The notes below the pieces were generated by a model. It searched no databases. It saw nothing but the letters and a program-made list of their open reading frames with translations, and was not told the DNA's origin. This document shows positions 18,364-26,382 of a DNA stretch of 64,000 bases, in pieces. Where the stretch lies: NCBI RefSeq assembly GCF_003688415.1, contig NZ_REFJ01000001.1, forward strand, positions 416,645 through 480,644, in the 5' to 3' direction. The DNA is from Umboniibacter marinipuniceus (GTDB taxonomy: Bacteria > Pseudomonadota > Gammaproteobacteria > Pseudomonadales > DSM-25080). Numbering within the stretch: position 1 is the stretch's first letter; each line of letters opens with the position of its first letter. The position numbers and the translations under genes were made by a program.

Positions 18364-19122
18364 CTATTTTGTCTCGGGGTGACTATAAAAAGGCACCTTT
18401 TTCAACCAGAGCTTAAGCGCCTGACTGTATATTCTGATGATAGTTGTTACGGCACTCATTGGGTAGCGGATTAGTAGAGAGGGCATTCGGTTTACCGAAG
18501 TCCGACTCAGGCGCATCGCGGCAACGAAGTGTCGCGCTTCTTCCTGATGCCTTACTCGGGCGTCAATCACGACCTTTAAATGCTGGTCTGCGTGCGACAG
18601 CGTCCAGTGATAGTTGAGATTCATTGGATTGAACGGGGAAACATGAAAGTCTTTTTCGTGCTTATACTGCCATTCTTTGGTGCTTAAACAGGGGATGACA
18701 TAGCGATGACGTTGATTCCAAGGCGTGTTGTGAACTTCGCCAACAACGCAAATTAGTTGGTTATTCACATCGTAGCAATAGAACAAACTGAGCGGGTTAA
18801 AACTTACGCCGAAATATCTTGGTTGGGTTAAGAGGCAAACCCGAGTTATTTCACGCTCAGTAGTTACTCCCACCCCTAGGCTGTCTCTTGCCACAGTTTC
18901 TATGATGTCGGTTTTCAAGTCTTGGTGATAATCCTGAAGGTAATCACAGCGGTGAAAAGCAATCAGGTTGAAACGATTGATGCTAAAAACACCAATATCG
19001 TTGGCCAGTTGACCGAGTTCATCCAGGTCAAGGTAAAGCATGTGGGTATGGTATTTGAAACTGTGATACTGAGGGGCGTGGCGAGTGTGCACCACAAGCC
19101 CTCTATATATCGCGGAATACAT
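18364..19122 (-). CDS. DUF1365 family protein
   Basis: About 252 residues with the conserved DUF1365 features: SAIYRGLVVHTRHAPQYHSF at the N-terminus, then FGVSFNPLSLFYCYD, VGEVHNTPWNQRHRYV, and KDFHVSPFNPMNLNYHW. There is no known catalytic assignment. It is nearly always encoded between a flavin amine-oxidase-like gene and a CFA-type methyltransferase, exactly as here, and this trio takes part in fatty-acid modification in several proteobacteria. A TTG at 19128 is an alternative start. The ATG at 19122 follows the upstream stop directly. Confidence 0.88.
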   Translation of the reverse strand: MYSAIYRGLVVHTRHAPQYHSFKYHTHMLYLDLDELGQLANDIGVFSINRFNLIAFHRCDYLQDYHQDLKTDIIETVARDSLGVGVTTEREITRVCLLTQPRYFGVSFNPLSLFYCYDVNNQLICVVGEVHNTPWNQRHRYVIPCLSTKEWQYKHEKDFHVSPFNPMNLNYHWTLSHADQHLKVVIDARVRHQEEARHFVAAMRLSRTSVNRMPSLLIRYPMSAVTTIIRIYSQALKLWLKKVPFYSHPETK

Positions 19123-19124
19123 GC

Positions 19125-20387
19125 TCAAAGCTTAATCCCGAACTGTTCAGCAACACGGAGCGCACTGAATACGCCATCTTCGTGAAAACCGTTTCGCCAG
19201 TAAGCGCCGCAGAAGTGACTGCGATGGTGGCCGCTGATCTCGTGCCATCTTCCTTGAGCAATTTCGCCGTCACCGCTGAATACAGGGTGGGCGTAGGAGA
19301 ACGATTTGATGATTTTACTGGGGTCAATATCTTGGCTTCGATTGAGCGTCACCAAAAGCTCTTCAGGACAGTCAGCGAAGTTCTGCAGACGGTTCATGTG
19401 ATAGGTCACAGTGGCTTGCTCCGTGAGACGCTGGGGAATGTGGTAGTTCCATGACGCCCAGGCAGCTCGGCGCTTGGGCATTAGCCGCGTATCGGTGTGC
19501 AGGACAACGTCATTATGCTGATAGGGGATAGCGCCCAATATCTCTCTTTCCAGCTCGGTGCTGTTTTCAAGTAGAGCGAGAGCTTGGTCGCTATGGCAGG
19601 CGAAAACAACTTCATCAAAATGTGCCAGCTCACCATCGGCAAAATTTAGCCTCACTCCAGCTTCGGATCTGACAACAGAGTCTACGGGGCGGTTAGTGAT
19701 GGCACGCTGAGCAAAGCGTTGGCTTAATGGCGCCACATAGCTGCGTGACCCGCCGCTAATGACTCGCCACTGCGGCCGATGCTCAACGTTGAGAAGACCG
19801 TGATTATTGAAGAACTTTAAAAAGAATGGCAGCGGAAAGGACAACATCACTTCTTCCGAAGCCGACCAGATTGCGGCGCCCATCGGGATAATGTATTTAT
19901 CGCGGAACAACCTACCAAGCCCTTCGCTATCGATAAACTCGCCAAGTGTGACGTCGGGAACGGTGCCTTCTTCTAATAACGTCTTTGCTTGTTTATTGAA
20001 CTTGATGATATCCAGTAGCATCTTCCAATAGCTAGGCTTAAATAAATTTCGCTTTTGCGCAAAAAGCGTGGTGAGGTTGGTACCCGCGTATTCGAGGCCT
20101 GAGTTCTCGCAATGCACTGAGAAGCTCATATCGGAGTCCTCGGACTCAACACCTAAACTGTCCATGAGTTTGATGAAATTAGGGTAGGTCCAGTCATTGA
20201 AAACAATGAAACCCGTGTTCACCGCATAGTTTTTGCCGTTGATTTCAACATCTTCGGTGTTGGTGTGTCCGCCCAAATAATCACCCGCCTCAAACAGGCT
20301 TACGGTGTGCTTTTCGGATAGAAGGTGTGCAGCGGTCAAGCCGGAAATTCCACCGCCAATTACCGCGATTTTAAGCTTTTGATTCAT
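19125..20387 (-). CDS. FAD/NAD(P)-binding flavin oxidoreductase (amine-oxidase-like)
   Basis: About 420 residues. The Rossmann motif IAVIGGGISGLTAAHLL is followed by the acidic end of strand 2 (VSLFEAGDYLGGHT). The EVVFACHSDQAL segment and a C-terminal FCGAYWRNGFHEDGV motif are typical of the 'predicted NAD/FAD-binding protein' family found with DUF1365 and CFA synthase. The ATG at 20387 has AAGAG 6 bases upstream, and an ATG at 20393 is an alternative. Its role is probably oxidation or desaturation of a fatty-acyl chain with its two downstream partners (inference). Confidence 0.88.
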   Translation of the reverse strand: MNQKLKIAVIGGGISGLTAAHLLSEKHTVSLFEAGDYLGGHTNTEDVEINGKNYAVNTGFIVFNDWTYPNFIKLMDSLGVESEDSDMSFSVHCENSGLEYAGTNLTTLFAQKRNLFKPSYWKMLLDIIKFNKQAKTLLEEGTVPDVTLGEFIDSEGLGRLFRDKYIIPMGAAIWSASEEVMLSFPLPFFLKFFNNHGLLNVEHRPQWRVISGGSRSYVAPLSQRFAQRAITNRPVDSVVRSEAGVRLNFADGELAHFDEVVFACHSDQALALLENSTELEREILGAIPYQHNDVVLHTDTRLMPKRRAAWASWNYHIPQRLTEQATVTYHMNRLQNFADCPEELLVTLNRSQDIDPSKIIKSFSYAHPVFSGDGEIAQGRWHEISGHHRSHFCGAYWRNGFHEDGVFSALRVAEQFGIKL

Positions 20388-21168
20388 GGTCATCTCTTTT
20401 TAAATTTTTTATCGGTGACATCTTGCGTAACAGCCAACTCTTAATGGATGCCGGCAAACTATCGATGGCTACTAACCAGAAGGTAAAGCGTTTTGGGAAC
20501 TGCAGATTAGCTTTGCCTTGGTCTAGGCCTTTGACGATTCTCTCTGCGGCTTCCCCGCTAGAAATCTTGAACGGCATGTCAAAGTCATTTTGATCTGTTA
20601 GCGGCGTGGCGACAAAGCCAGGAAAAACGAGCTGGAGGTCTATGCCTTCGTTTGCGAGATCGTAGCGCAGCGCTTCGCAAAACTGAGTTAATGCTGCCTT
20701 TGAGGCCGCGTAGGCCGCAGAGCGCGGCAACGGAAGAAAAACGATGCTACTCGAAATAACACTGATTTTCGGTTTTTTGCCAGCTCGCACAGCAGCACGA
20801 AGCAGCGGCAGCGCCGCTTCAATGAGTTGAACCGAAGCAGTGTAGTTAACGTGCATGACTCGCTCCGCAATCTCGCTTGAAAGACTGTGGGAGTCGAAGT
20901 ATTCGCAAATGCCGGCATTAACCACGAGTAGATCAATGAAATCGGCTTGCTGCGCCACTCGTCGTTGCGCAGCAATAATTGACTGCTGATCGTTCGCGTC
21001 AAACGGTATCGCATGAATCGAATTGCTTTGGGTAGCGTCTTGGAGTGCAGTTGATTGACGCGCGGAAACGAATATCTGTTCGCTTCGAGGCGCTAGCACC
21101 TCAACAAGTGAGCGGCCAATCCCCTTTGATCCCCCGGTAATCCAAACGCTTGAATAACTGTTACTCAT
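20371..21168 (-). CDS. Short-chain dehydrogenase/reductase in ChrR-linked operon
   Basis: 265 residues with TGGSKGIGRSLVE at the N-terminus, LVVNAGICEYF in the middle, and the SDR active site ISVISSSIVFLPLPRSAAYAASKAAL (Ser, then YxxxK). The C-terminus carries basic hydrophobic residues that could contact membrane. The ATG overlaps the preceding NTF2-like stop by 4 bases, and its end overlaps the flavoprotein start. The substrate is unknown. A lipid-derived alcohol or ketone is a reasonable guess from the operon. Confidence 0.9.
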   Translation of the reverse strand: MSNSYSSVWITGGSKGIGRSLVEVLAPRSEQIFVSARQSTALQDATQSNSIHAIPFDANDQQSIIAAQRRVAQQADFIDLLVVNAGICEYFDSHSLSSEIAERVMHVNYTASVQLIEAALPLLRAAVRAGKKPKISVISSSIVFLPLPRSAAYAASKAALTQFCEALRYDLANEGIDLQLVFPGFVATPLTDQNDFDMPFKISSGEAAERIVKGLDQGKANLQFPKRFTFWLVAIDSLPASIKSWLLRKMSPIKNLKRDDHESKA

Positions 21169-21674
21169 TTGAGCCTTGCCTTAAGCCAGCGAATCACCTG
21201 CTTTAGGAGCGGAAGCTGCTCATAGAGCATTGCGCCAGCGTCAAAGTAATCACGGTGGTAGTAGATGCGTTCTTCAAATAGTACGTGAGTGACACCCGGA
21301 ACGATGACTAGCTTGCCGCCGTTGAGCTTGGGGTGTACCAAGTGCATTTGCCATATTAGAGTTGCTTCACCGTCACGCTCGAGGATTCGTTCGAATTCGA
21401 AATGGCAGCTCTGTACATTGCTGTAGAGGCTTGCGCTATAGCTCAACAAATTGTCTAGGCCGTTAATAACGTGTAGCGGATCAGTGAAGACGATGTCGTC
21501 GCGGTAAGCCTTAGCAAAGTTCTCTCGAGTTACCTGTTGAGCATTGAGATTAGCGAAAAGCTCGCACACAGCTTTAATCGGCGCCGAGCAACTCGTTAAG
21601 TCACGTGCGAAGCAGCTATCCCCGAGCAACTCCGAGGGACTTGAAGGACGAGTTTCTTCGATGGTCTGGTCCAT
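21165..21674 (-). CDS. NTF2/SnoaL-like protein, first gene of ChrR-linked operon
   Basis: 169 residues. After a Ser/Thr-rich start, the segment LFANLNAQQVTRENFAKAYRDDIVFTDPLHVINGLDNLLSY is a typical NTF2-like alpha+beta cone opening, and LVIVPGVTHVLFEERIYYHRDYFDAGAM closes it. The family includes SnoaL-type isomerases and non-catalytic binding proteins. AAGGA lies 10 bases before the ATG. It is encoded first, facing away from the sigma factor, which fits the conserved layout of singlet-oxygen regulons. Confidence 0.88.
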   Translation of the reverse strand: MDQTIEETRPSSPSELLGDSCFARDLTSCSAPIKAVCELFANLNAQQVTRENFAKAYRDDIVFTDPLHVINGLDNLLSYSASLYSNVQSCHFEFERILERDGEATLIWQMHLVHPKLNGGKLVIVPGVTHVLFEERIYYHRDYFDAGAMLYEQLPLLKQVIRWLKARLK

Positions 21675-21704
21675 ATTATGGCAATCCTTAACTTTGGCTT
21701 AGAC

Positions 21705-21734
21705 GCATTACGAGTGTTGCTTAAGTGTGGATCA
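21705..21734 (-). promoter_or_regulatory. Candidate ECF sigma (RpoE/ChrR-type) promoter
   Basis: On the minus strand TGATCC (21734-21729) is followed after 18 bases by TAATGC (21710-21705). TGATCC is the -35 element I know for RpoE-ChrR-type promoters, and an 18-base spacer to a TAA-rich -10 is the usual layout. The implied start lies about 25 bases before the NTF2-like gene. No equally good copy was seen on the plus strand toward the sigma gene. Confidence 0.55.
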
Positions 21735-21825
21735 CAAAACAATTGTTCGCGCTTAGGTAATTGTCGAGCTTTACCCTCTAATGGGAATACTTTACGGTAA
21801 AGGCTTGATAACTCTGGTACTTCCA

Positions 21826-22365
21826 ATGGATCCGAATCTAAACGAGCTGATGACCCGTATTGCCAACGACCGAGATCGGCAGGCCTTTTCGCAATTGTTC
21901 AACAATATCGCGCCAAAACTCAAGGCATTCTTGAGGAAGGGTGGCCTGTCTTCCGAAAATGCGGAAGAGATTATCCAGGAAGCACTATTTACTGTCTGGG
22001 ACAGAGCTGCGCAGTTCAATAGCTCCAAGGCCTCGGCGACTACTTGGATCTATACCATCGCCCGTAATAAAAAAATTGACTGGCTACGCAAGCAAGGTCG
22101 ACAGCCAATGACCAGCAGTGAGCTATGGCCAGACCTACCTGATGAAAGTGCGGAAATTGATCCGGATAGTGATCTAAATTTAGCCACTGTGCGTAAGCTG
22201 CTTGACAATTTGACGATCGAACAGCGCCAAGTTGTCTACAAAACTTTCTTTGAAGCAAAATCACAAAGTGAGATTGCACTCGATCTAGATGTTCCCCTGG
22301 GAACAGTCAAAAGCCGGTTGCGGTTGGCGATGAAAAAGTTCGAGAACTTTATGAGCGTGAATTAG
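21826..22365 (+). CDS. ECF RNA polymerase sigma factor (RpoE/ChrR group)
   Basis: About 179 residues. Sigma region 2 spans the QAFSQLFNNIAPKLKAF to TTWIYTIARNKKIDWLRK segment, with the core-binding and -10 recognition helices. Region 4 has the helix-turn-helix QSEIALDLDVPLGTVKSRLRL. The MDPNLNELM start at 21826 aligns with related sigma factors. An upstream ATG at 21781 would add 15 unlikely residues and neither has a strong ribosome site. The gene is followed after one base by ChrR, so the pair is a sigma/anti-sigma unit expected to respond to singlet oxygen or lipid peroxides. Confidence 0.93.
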   Translation: MDPNLNELMTRIANDRDRQAFSQLFNNIAPKLKAFLRKGGLSSENAEEIIQEALFTVWDRAAQFNSSKASATTWIYTIARNKKIDWLRKQGRQPMTSSELWPDLPDESAEIDPDSDLNLATVRKLLDNLTIEQRQVVYKTFFEAKSQSEIALDLDVPLGTVKSRLRLAMKKFENFMSVN

Positions 22366-22366
22366 T

Positions 22367-23002
22367 ATGAATCATCATCCGTCAAACGAAGTGCTTTTGA
22401 AGCACGCAAGTGGGCTACTCACCGATTCTCTCGGGCTGATTGTGGCGTGTCACATCGACATGTGCGACAGCTGTTGCGACAGCTACAAGAGATACGAGGC
22501 GCTTGCCGCGGAGTTGGTGGTAGAGAGTGCAGGCGAGCAAGTCAGCCCAGAGCTTTTCGATCGTATGATGGCATCGCTAGGTCAACATCGTGAAGCACAA
22601 GCCGAGCCTACGGTGGTCCCTGGCTTACCAAAGCCGCTTTGGCGTCTCGTCCCGCAAGGACTAGATGGCTTGGAATGGAAGGGCATGTTTAAATCCGTCC
22701 AAACGTTCGATGTAGAGACAGGTGATCCGCGCTATGTAGGCCGTTTCTACAAGATTCTAGCTGGGTCGAAGCTACCGCAACACTCTCACCGTGGCAACGA
22801 AATCACCTTAGTTTTGAAGGGCTCATTCTCCGATGAGATGGGTCGTTACAACCAGGGCGACTTTATCGTCGCCAATGAAACCACTGAACATCAGCCTATT
22901 GCTGGAATGGAAGAAGATTGTATTTGTTTTGCAGTGCTTGATGCACCTATTCGTTTTTCCGGGTTGCAGGGTCTAATCCTGAATCCATTTATGGCAAAAT
23001 AA
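22367..23002 (+). CDS. chrR: ChrR-type zinc anti-sigma factor with cupin domain
   Basis: 211 residues. The N-terminal zinc anti-sigma domain has His4, His29, Cys33 and Cys36 (ACHIDMCDSCC), in the same spacing as the zinc ligands of Rhodobacter ChrR. The C-terminal half is a cupin-like domain with HSHRGNEITLVLKGSF, matching the H-x-H-x4-E metal site that senses the signal in that family. It is expected to hold the sigma factor inactive until the cupin domain reacts to singlet oxygen or organic hydroperoxide. It starts one base after the sigma stop. Confidence 0.93.
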   Translation: MNHHPSNEVLLKHASGLLTDSLGLIVACHIDMCDSCCDSYKRYEALAAELVVESAGEQVSPELFDRMMASLGQHREAQAEPTVVPGLPKPLWRLVPQGLDGLEWKGMFKSVQTFDVETGDPRYVGRFYKILAGSKLPQHSHRGNEITLVLKGSFSDEMGRYNQGDFIVANETTEHQPIAGMEEDCICFAVLDAPIRFSGLQGLILNPFMAK

Positions 23003-23020
23003 AATATTAACGATAACTAT

Positions 23021-23205
23021 TTGGCATTCATAGAAGACTGGTGTATAGTGGTCGCTGTTGAACATTGTAAGTTTCATTGTACCTCCGAGAAGACCCCTCT
23101 TAGCGAAAGCCTAGATGTGAAATCCCCGAAGATATGAATGAATCGGCAACACTCAGCGATTCGTCCCCAAAGGGGAAAACATTTTTACATTTAGGAAATA
23201 TTATT
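23021..23205 (+). promoter_or_regulatory. Promoter and long 5' leader of the cold-shock gene
   Basis: TTGGCA (23021-23026), a 17-base spacer and TATAGT (23044-23049) form a good sigma-70 promoter, with a start near 23056. The leader is then about 150 bases, as in cspA-type genes where a long folded leader gives cold-dependent stability and translation. A TCCCC/GGGGA hairpin lies near 23163-23176 and AGGA is just upstream of the start codon. Confidence 0.65.
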
Positions 23206-23409
23206 ATGTCTACAACTGGCGTAGTTAAGTGGTTCGACGAAACTAAAGGTTTCGGTTTCATTCAGCAAGAGTCTGGTCCTGACGTTTTCGTCCACCACTC
23301 TGCAATCAACGGCACAGGTTTCAAAACCCTAGCTGAAGGCCAAGCGGTAACTTTTGATGTTACAACTGGTCAGAAAGGTCCACAAGCTGAGAACGTAACT
23401 GCAGCTTAA
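23206..23409 (+). CDS. Cold-shock protein, CspA family
   Basis: 67 residues starting [18 protein letters not shown], with RNP1-like KGFGFI and RNP2-like VFVHHSAI motifs on the OB fold, and ending in [10 protein letters not shown]. It binds single-stranded RNA/DNA and melts mRNA structure. An in-frame ATG at 23134 would give a 24-residue extension not found in the family, and AGGA precedes the chosen ATG. The gene is followed by its own terminator. Confidence 0.95.
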   Translation: MSTTGVVKWFDETKGFGFIQQESGPDVFVHHSAINGTGFKTLAEGQAVTFDVTTGQKGPQAENVTAA

Positions 23410-23429
23410 TCGACCTTTGTTGATAAAAG

Positions 23430-23454
23430 AGCACGCACTTAGCGTGCTTTTTTT
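23430..23454 (+). terminator. Terminator of the cold-shock gene
   Basis: AGCACGC (23430-23436) and GCGTGCT (23442-23448) form a 7-bp stem with an ACTTA loop, followed by a run of Ts to 23454. Confidence 0.9.
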
Positions 23455-23624
23455 ATGTCTGTTTTTTTTGCATCCCTCCAGCTTCGCATCCTGTTAGCGC
23501 CGAGCTAGTGCCGTAAAACCCTGCCGTTTTTTCTTGTGACGCTAGTTTCTAAGTGTTGATCATCCCTCTATTGTTTGATTCTCTGTTATCGTGATTGCAT
23601 GAGGCCCTAGCTCTAGCTTAATTT

Positions 23625-23774
23625 TGGCTGTGGCTGTGGCTGTGGCTGTGGCTGTGGCTGTGGCTGTGGCTGTGGCTCTGACGGTGGTTGTGGTTGTGGC
23701 TGTGGCTCTGACGGTGGCTCTGACGGTGGTTGTGACTGTGACGGTGGTTGTGACTATGACGATAGCGGTGGCGA
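23625..23774. repeat. Hexanucleotide tandem repeat, TGGCTG-type
   Basis: Eight perfect TGGCTG units (23625-23672) are followed by about 17 degenerate hexamers (TGACGG, TGGTTG, TGGCTC, TGACTG), all in the same 6-base register. Purity falls from left to right. It lies in the 485-base gene-free stretch between the cold-shock terminator and the EF-G terminator. Frames through it read as simple dipeptides (for example Ser-His on the minus strand, Gly-Cys on the plus strand). I saw no start codon and ribosome site that would make it a convincing gene. Confidence 0.9.
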
Positions 23775-23818
23775 GACAGGGTGCTTAATCTTGAGTGTTT
23801 CGCAGCCAATAGAATAGG

Positions 23819-23857
23819 CAAAAAAAAGCCGCGATATCGTGAGATATTGCGGCTTTT
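23819..23857 (-). terminator. Terminator of the EF-G gene
   Basis: AAAAGCCGCGATAT and ATATTGCGGCTTTT form a long stem with one G-T pair and a short loop. On the minus strand the Ts at the end come from the A-run at 23819-23827. It lies about 40 bases after the EF-G stop. Confidence 0.88.
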
Positions 23858-23894
23858 GTTGTAGCAAGTAAGCTTGCTACGAAGTATCTAACGC

Positions 23895-25979
23895 TTACTT
23901 AGCAGCTTTGCGCTCTTTAACTTCAGCAATTACCTTGTCAGCAACCTGCTGAGGGCAAGGTAGGTAGTGAGAGAACTCCATAGAGAACTGACCACGGCCT
24001 GAAGTGATAGTACGTAGGTGTCCGATGTAGCCGAACATTTCCGAAAGTGGAACGTCTGCTTTAATACGAACGCCTGTTGCACCTGGCTCCTGATCTTTGA
24101 TCATGCCACGACGACGGTTCAAGTCACCAATTACATCACCAACGTGATCTTCAGGTGTGAATACATCAACCTTCATGATCGGCTCAATTAGCTGAGCGCC
24201 GGCTTTAGGAATTGACTGACGGAATGCGCCTTTCGCTGCGATTTCAAAGGCAATTGCCGATGAATCGACCGCGTGGAACGAGCCGTCGTAAAGTTCAACT
24301 TCAACGTCAAGAACTGGGAATCCTGCAAGAACACCCTCGTTCATCATAGACTTGAAGCCTTTCTCAACTGCTGGCCAGAATTCCTTAGGAACGTTACCGC
24401 CAACAACCGATGAAGAGAACGTGAAGCCTGAACCTGGCTCACCAGGTTTGATGCGGTAGTCAATCTTACCGTATTGGCCAGAACCACCAGACTGCTTCTT
24501 GTGCGTGTAAGAATCTTCAGTTGGGATGGTGATAGTCTCACGGTAAGCAACCTGTGGCTGACCTACTTCAAGTTCAACACCGAAGGTACGCTTAAGGATA
24601 TCAACCTTAATGTCTAGGTGAAGCTCACCCATTCCCTTAAGGATAGTCTCGCCACTGTCTTCGTCAGTTTCAACGCGGAATGATGGATCTTCTGCGATCA
24701 TCTTACCCAGTGCAACACCTAGCTTTTCAGTACCGGCTTTGTCCTTCGGAGAAACAGCAATCGAGATTACTGGCTCAGGGAAGATCATAGGCTCAAGTGT
24801 ACAAGGGTGCTTAGGATCACAAAGTGTGTGACCAGTTTGTACGTTCTTCATACCAACGATTGCAATAATATCGCCAGCTTGTGCTGATTCTAGCTCGTTA
24901 CGCTCATCTGCGTGCATCTCTACCATACGGCCGATACGCTCAGTCTTGCCGGTGAACGAGTTAAGAATAGTCATACCTTTCTCAAGCTTACCTGAGTAGA
25001 TACGTACGAAGGTTAGGGCGCCGAAACGGTCATCCATAATCTTAAACGCTAGTGCGCGAAGTGGCTCGTCAACAGAAACCAAAGCGCGTTCGCCAGTGTC
25101 GTTACCTTCTTCGTCGGTCAACGGCTGAGCGTCAACTTCAGTAGGGCTTGGTAGGTAGTCAACAACCGCATCAAGAACCAACTGAACACCTTTGTTCTTA
25201 AACGCAGAACCACAGTAAGTTGGGAAGAAGTCTAGCTTGCGAGTACCTTCACGGATACAACGCTTGATATCTTCCATAGATGGCTCTTCGCCTTCCATGT
25301 AAGCCATCATTAGGTCGTCGTCCTGCTCAACAGCTGTTTCGATAAGCTGCTCGCGGTACATATCAACGTCATCAACCATATCAGCTGGGATGTCGATGAT
25401 TTCAAAGTTCTCTGGAAGACCTGAATCATCCCACTTGTATGCAGTGCGAGATAGTAAATCAACAATACCAACGAAGTCATCTTCGCGACCAATTGGAAGT
25501 GTCATGACGAGTGGGTTAGCGCCTAGTACGTTACGAACTTGGTCAACAACACGTAGGAAGTCAGCACCAACACGGTCAAGCTTGTTGACGAAAATGATAC
25601 GTGCAACTTCTGACTCGTTAGCGTAACGCCAGTTAGTTTCAGACTGTGGCTCTACACCACCTGATCCACAGAATACACCAACACCACCATCGAGAACCTT
25701 TAGTGAGCGGTATACTTCAACGGTGAAGTCAACGTGCCCTGGGGTGTCAATGATGTTTAAGCGGTGATCCTTCCAGTAACATGTTGTAGCAGCAGACTGA
25801 ATGGTAATACCACGCTCTTGCTCCTGGTCCATGAAATCGGTTGTAGCTGCGCCGTCGTGTACTTCACCTGTTTTGTGAATCTTACCAGTGAGCTTCAGGA
25901 TACGTTCAGTCGTTGTGGTCTTACCCGCATCGACGTGCGCGAAAATACCAATGTTTCTGTAATGTGATAGATCTGCCAT
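23895..25979 (-). CDS. Elongation factor G (solitary, second-type)
   Basis: 694 residues. All GTPase motifs are present: [12 protein letters not shown] (G1), RGITI (G2), DTPGHVDF (G3) and NKLD (G4). Domains II-V follow, with [20 protein letters not shown] in domain V. The G-domain sequence [19 protein letters not shown] differs from the str-operon EF-G and resembles the second EF-G (often called fusA2 or fusB) of Vibrio and Pseudomonas. The gene is alone, without rpsL, rpsG or tuf beside it, which supports that. The start MADLSHYRN at 25979 matches the family. An upstream in-frame start at 26048 adds 23 unrelated residues. Confidence 0.93.
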   Translation of the reverse strand: MADLSHYRNIGIFAHVDAGKTTTTERILKLTGKIHKTGEVHDGAATTDFMDQEQERGITIQSAATTCYWKDHRLNIIDTPGHVDFTVEVYRSLKVLDGGVGVFCGSGGVEPQSETNWRYANESEVARIIFVNKLDRVGADFLRVVDQVRNVLGANPLVMTLPIGREDDFVGIVDLLSRTAYKWDDSGLPENFEIIDIPADMVDDVDMYREQLIETAVEQDDDLMMAYMEGEEPSMEDIKRCIREGTRKLDFFPTYCGSAFKNKGVQLVLDAVVDYLPSPTEVDAQPLTDEEGNDTGERALVSVDEPLRALAFKIMDDRFGALTFVRIYSGKLEKGMTILNSFTGKTERIGRMVEMHADERNELESAQAGDIIAIVGMKNVQTGHTLCDPKHPCTLEPMIFPEPVISIAVSPKDKAGTEKLGVALGKMIAEDPSFRVETDEDSGETILKGMGELHLDIKVDILKRTFGVELEVGQPQVAYRETITIPTEDSYTHKKQSGGSGQYGKIDYRIKPGEPGSGFTFSSSVVGGNVPKEFWPAVEKGFKSMMNEGVLAGFPVLDVEVELYDGSFHAVDSSAIAFEIAAKGAFRQSIPKAGAQLIEPIMKVDVFTPEDHVGDVIGDLNRRRGMIKDQEPGATGVRIKADVPLSEMFGYIGHLRTITSGRGQFSMEFSHYLPCPQQVADKVIAEVKERKAAK

Positions 25980-26104
25980 GTCGTTACTCTGCTTCAAGTT
26001 AAAGTGCTCTAGCCTACGAAACCCGTGCGCCTTTGCGGGGGATGGCATCGAGAGCTAATTTCTCCGAATCACAAGTGTAGCTCGGATAGTATTCAAGGGG
26101 CGGC

Positions 26105-26110
26105 ATTATA
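26105..26110 (-). promoter_or_regulatory. Candidate -10 element for the EF-G gene
   Basis: A perfect TATAAT on the minus strand about 125 bases upstream of the EF-G start. The best -35 match (TTTCAT, 18 bases further up) is poor, so only the -10 box is claimed. Confidence 0.4.
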
Positions 26111-26214
26111 CTTGTCTTTAGTGTAAAAATGAAACGTAATTGTATAAAAAATAGTACTTATACGGGGCTGCGGTAGGATTAACGATCACAAACGGACAGG
26201 AAAGGCGTGTTTGT

Positions 26215-26277
26215 GCAGCCTGAGAATGGCTGCGAGTATGGTGCTCGTACTCAATATGGCGTTGATACCCGCGGTAT
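26215..26277. other. Three adjacent small hairpins in a 400-base gene-free stretch
   Basis: GCAGCC/GGCTGC (26215-26233, loop 7), GAGTA/TACTC (26234-26252, loop 9) and ATACC/GGTAT (26265-26277, loop 3) occur side by side between the divergent EF-G and acetolactate-synthase-like genes (26000-26382). None has a T-run, so they do not look like terminators. The rest of this stretch holds only the promoter elements listed. Confidence 0.5.
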
Positions 26278-26325
26278 TCACCTAGGCGATAGACAAAAGC
26301 TATACCTTAGCTAAAAAATAGATAT

Positions 26326-26334
26326 TGGTATCAT
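26326..26334 (+). promoter_or_regulatory. Extended -10 promoter for the ALS-like gene
   Basis: TGGTATCAT at 26326-26334 is an extended -10 element (TG, one base, TATCAT). There is no clear -35 box. The implied start lies about 40 bases before the ATG at 26383, which has GAGGGG upstream. Confidence 0.5.
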
Positions 26335-26382
26335 TTGCGGACAGGGTTTAAGGTCTAACTAATCACTTTTGAGGGGTAGGGC

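Noticed and set aside
23618-23821. His/Ser-rich 67-codon minus-strand frame
   Set aside because: It is only a translation of the hexanucleotide repeat, with no ribosome site or family.
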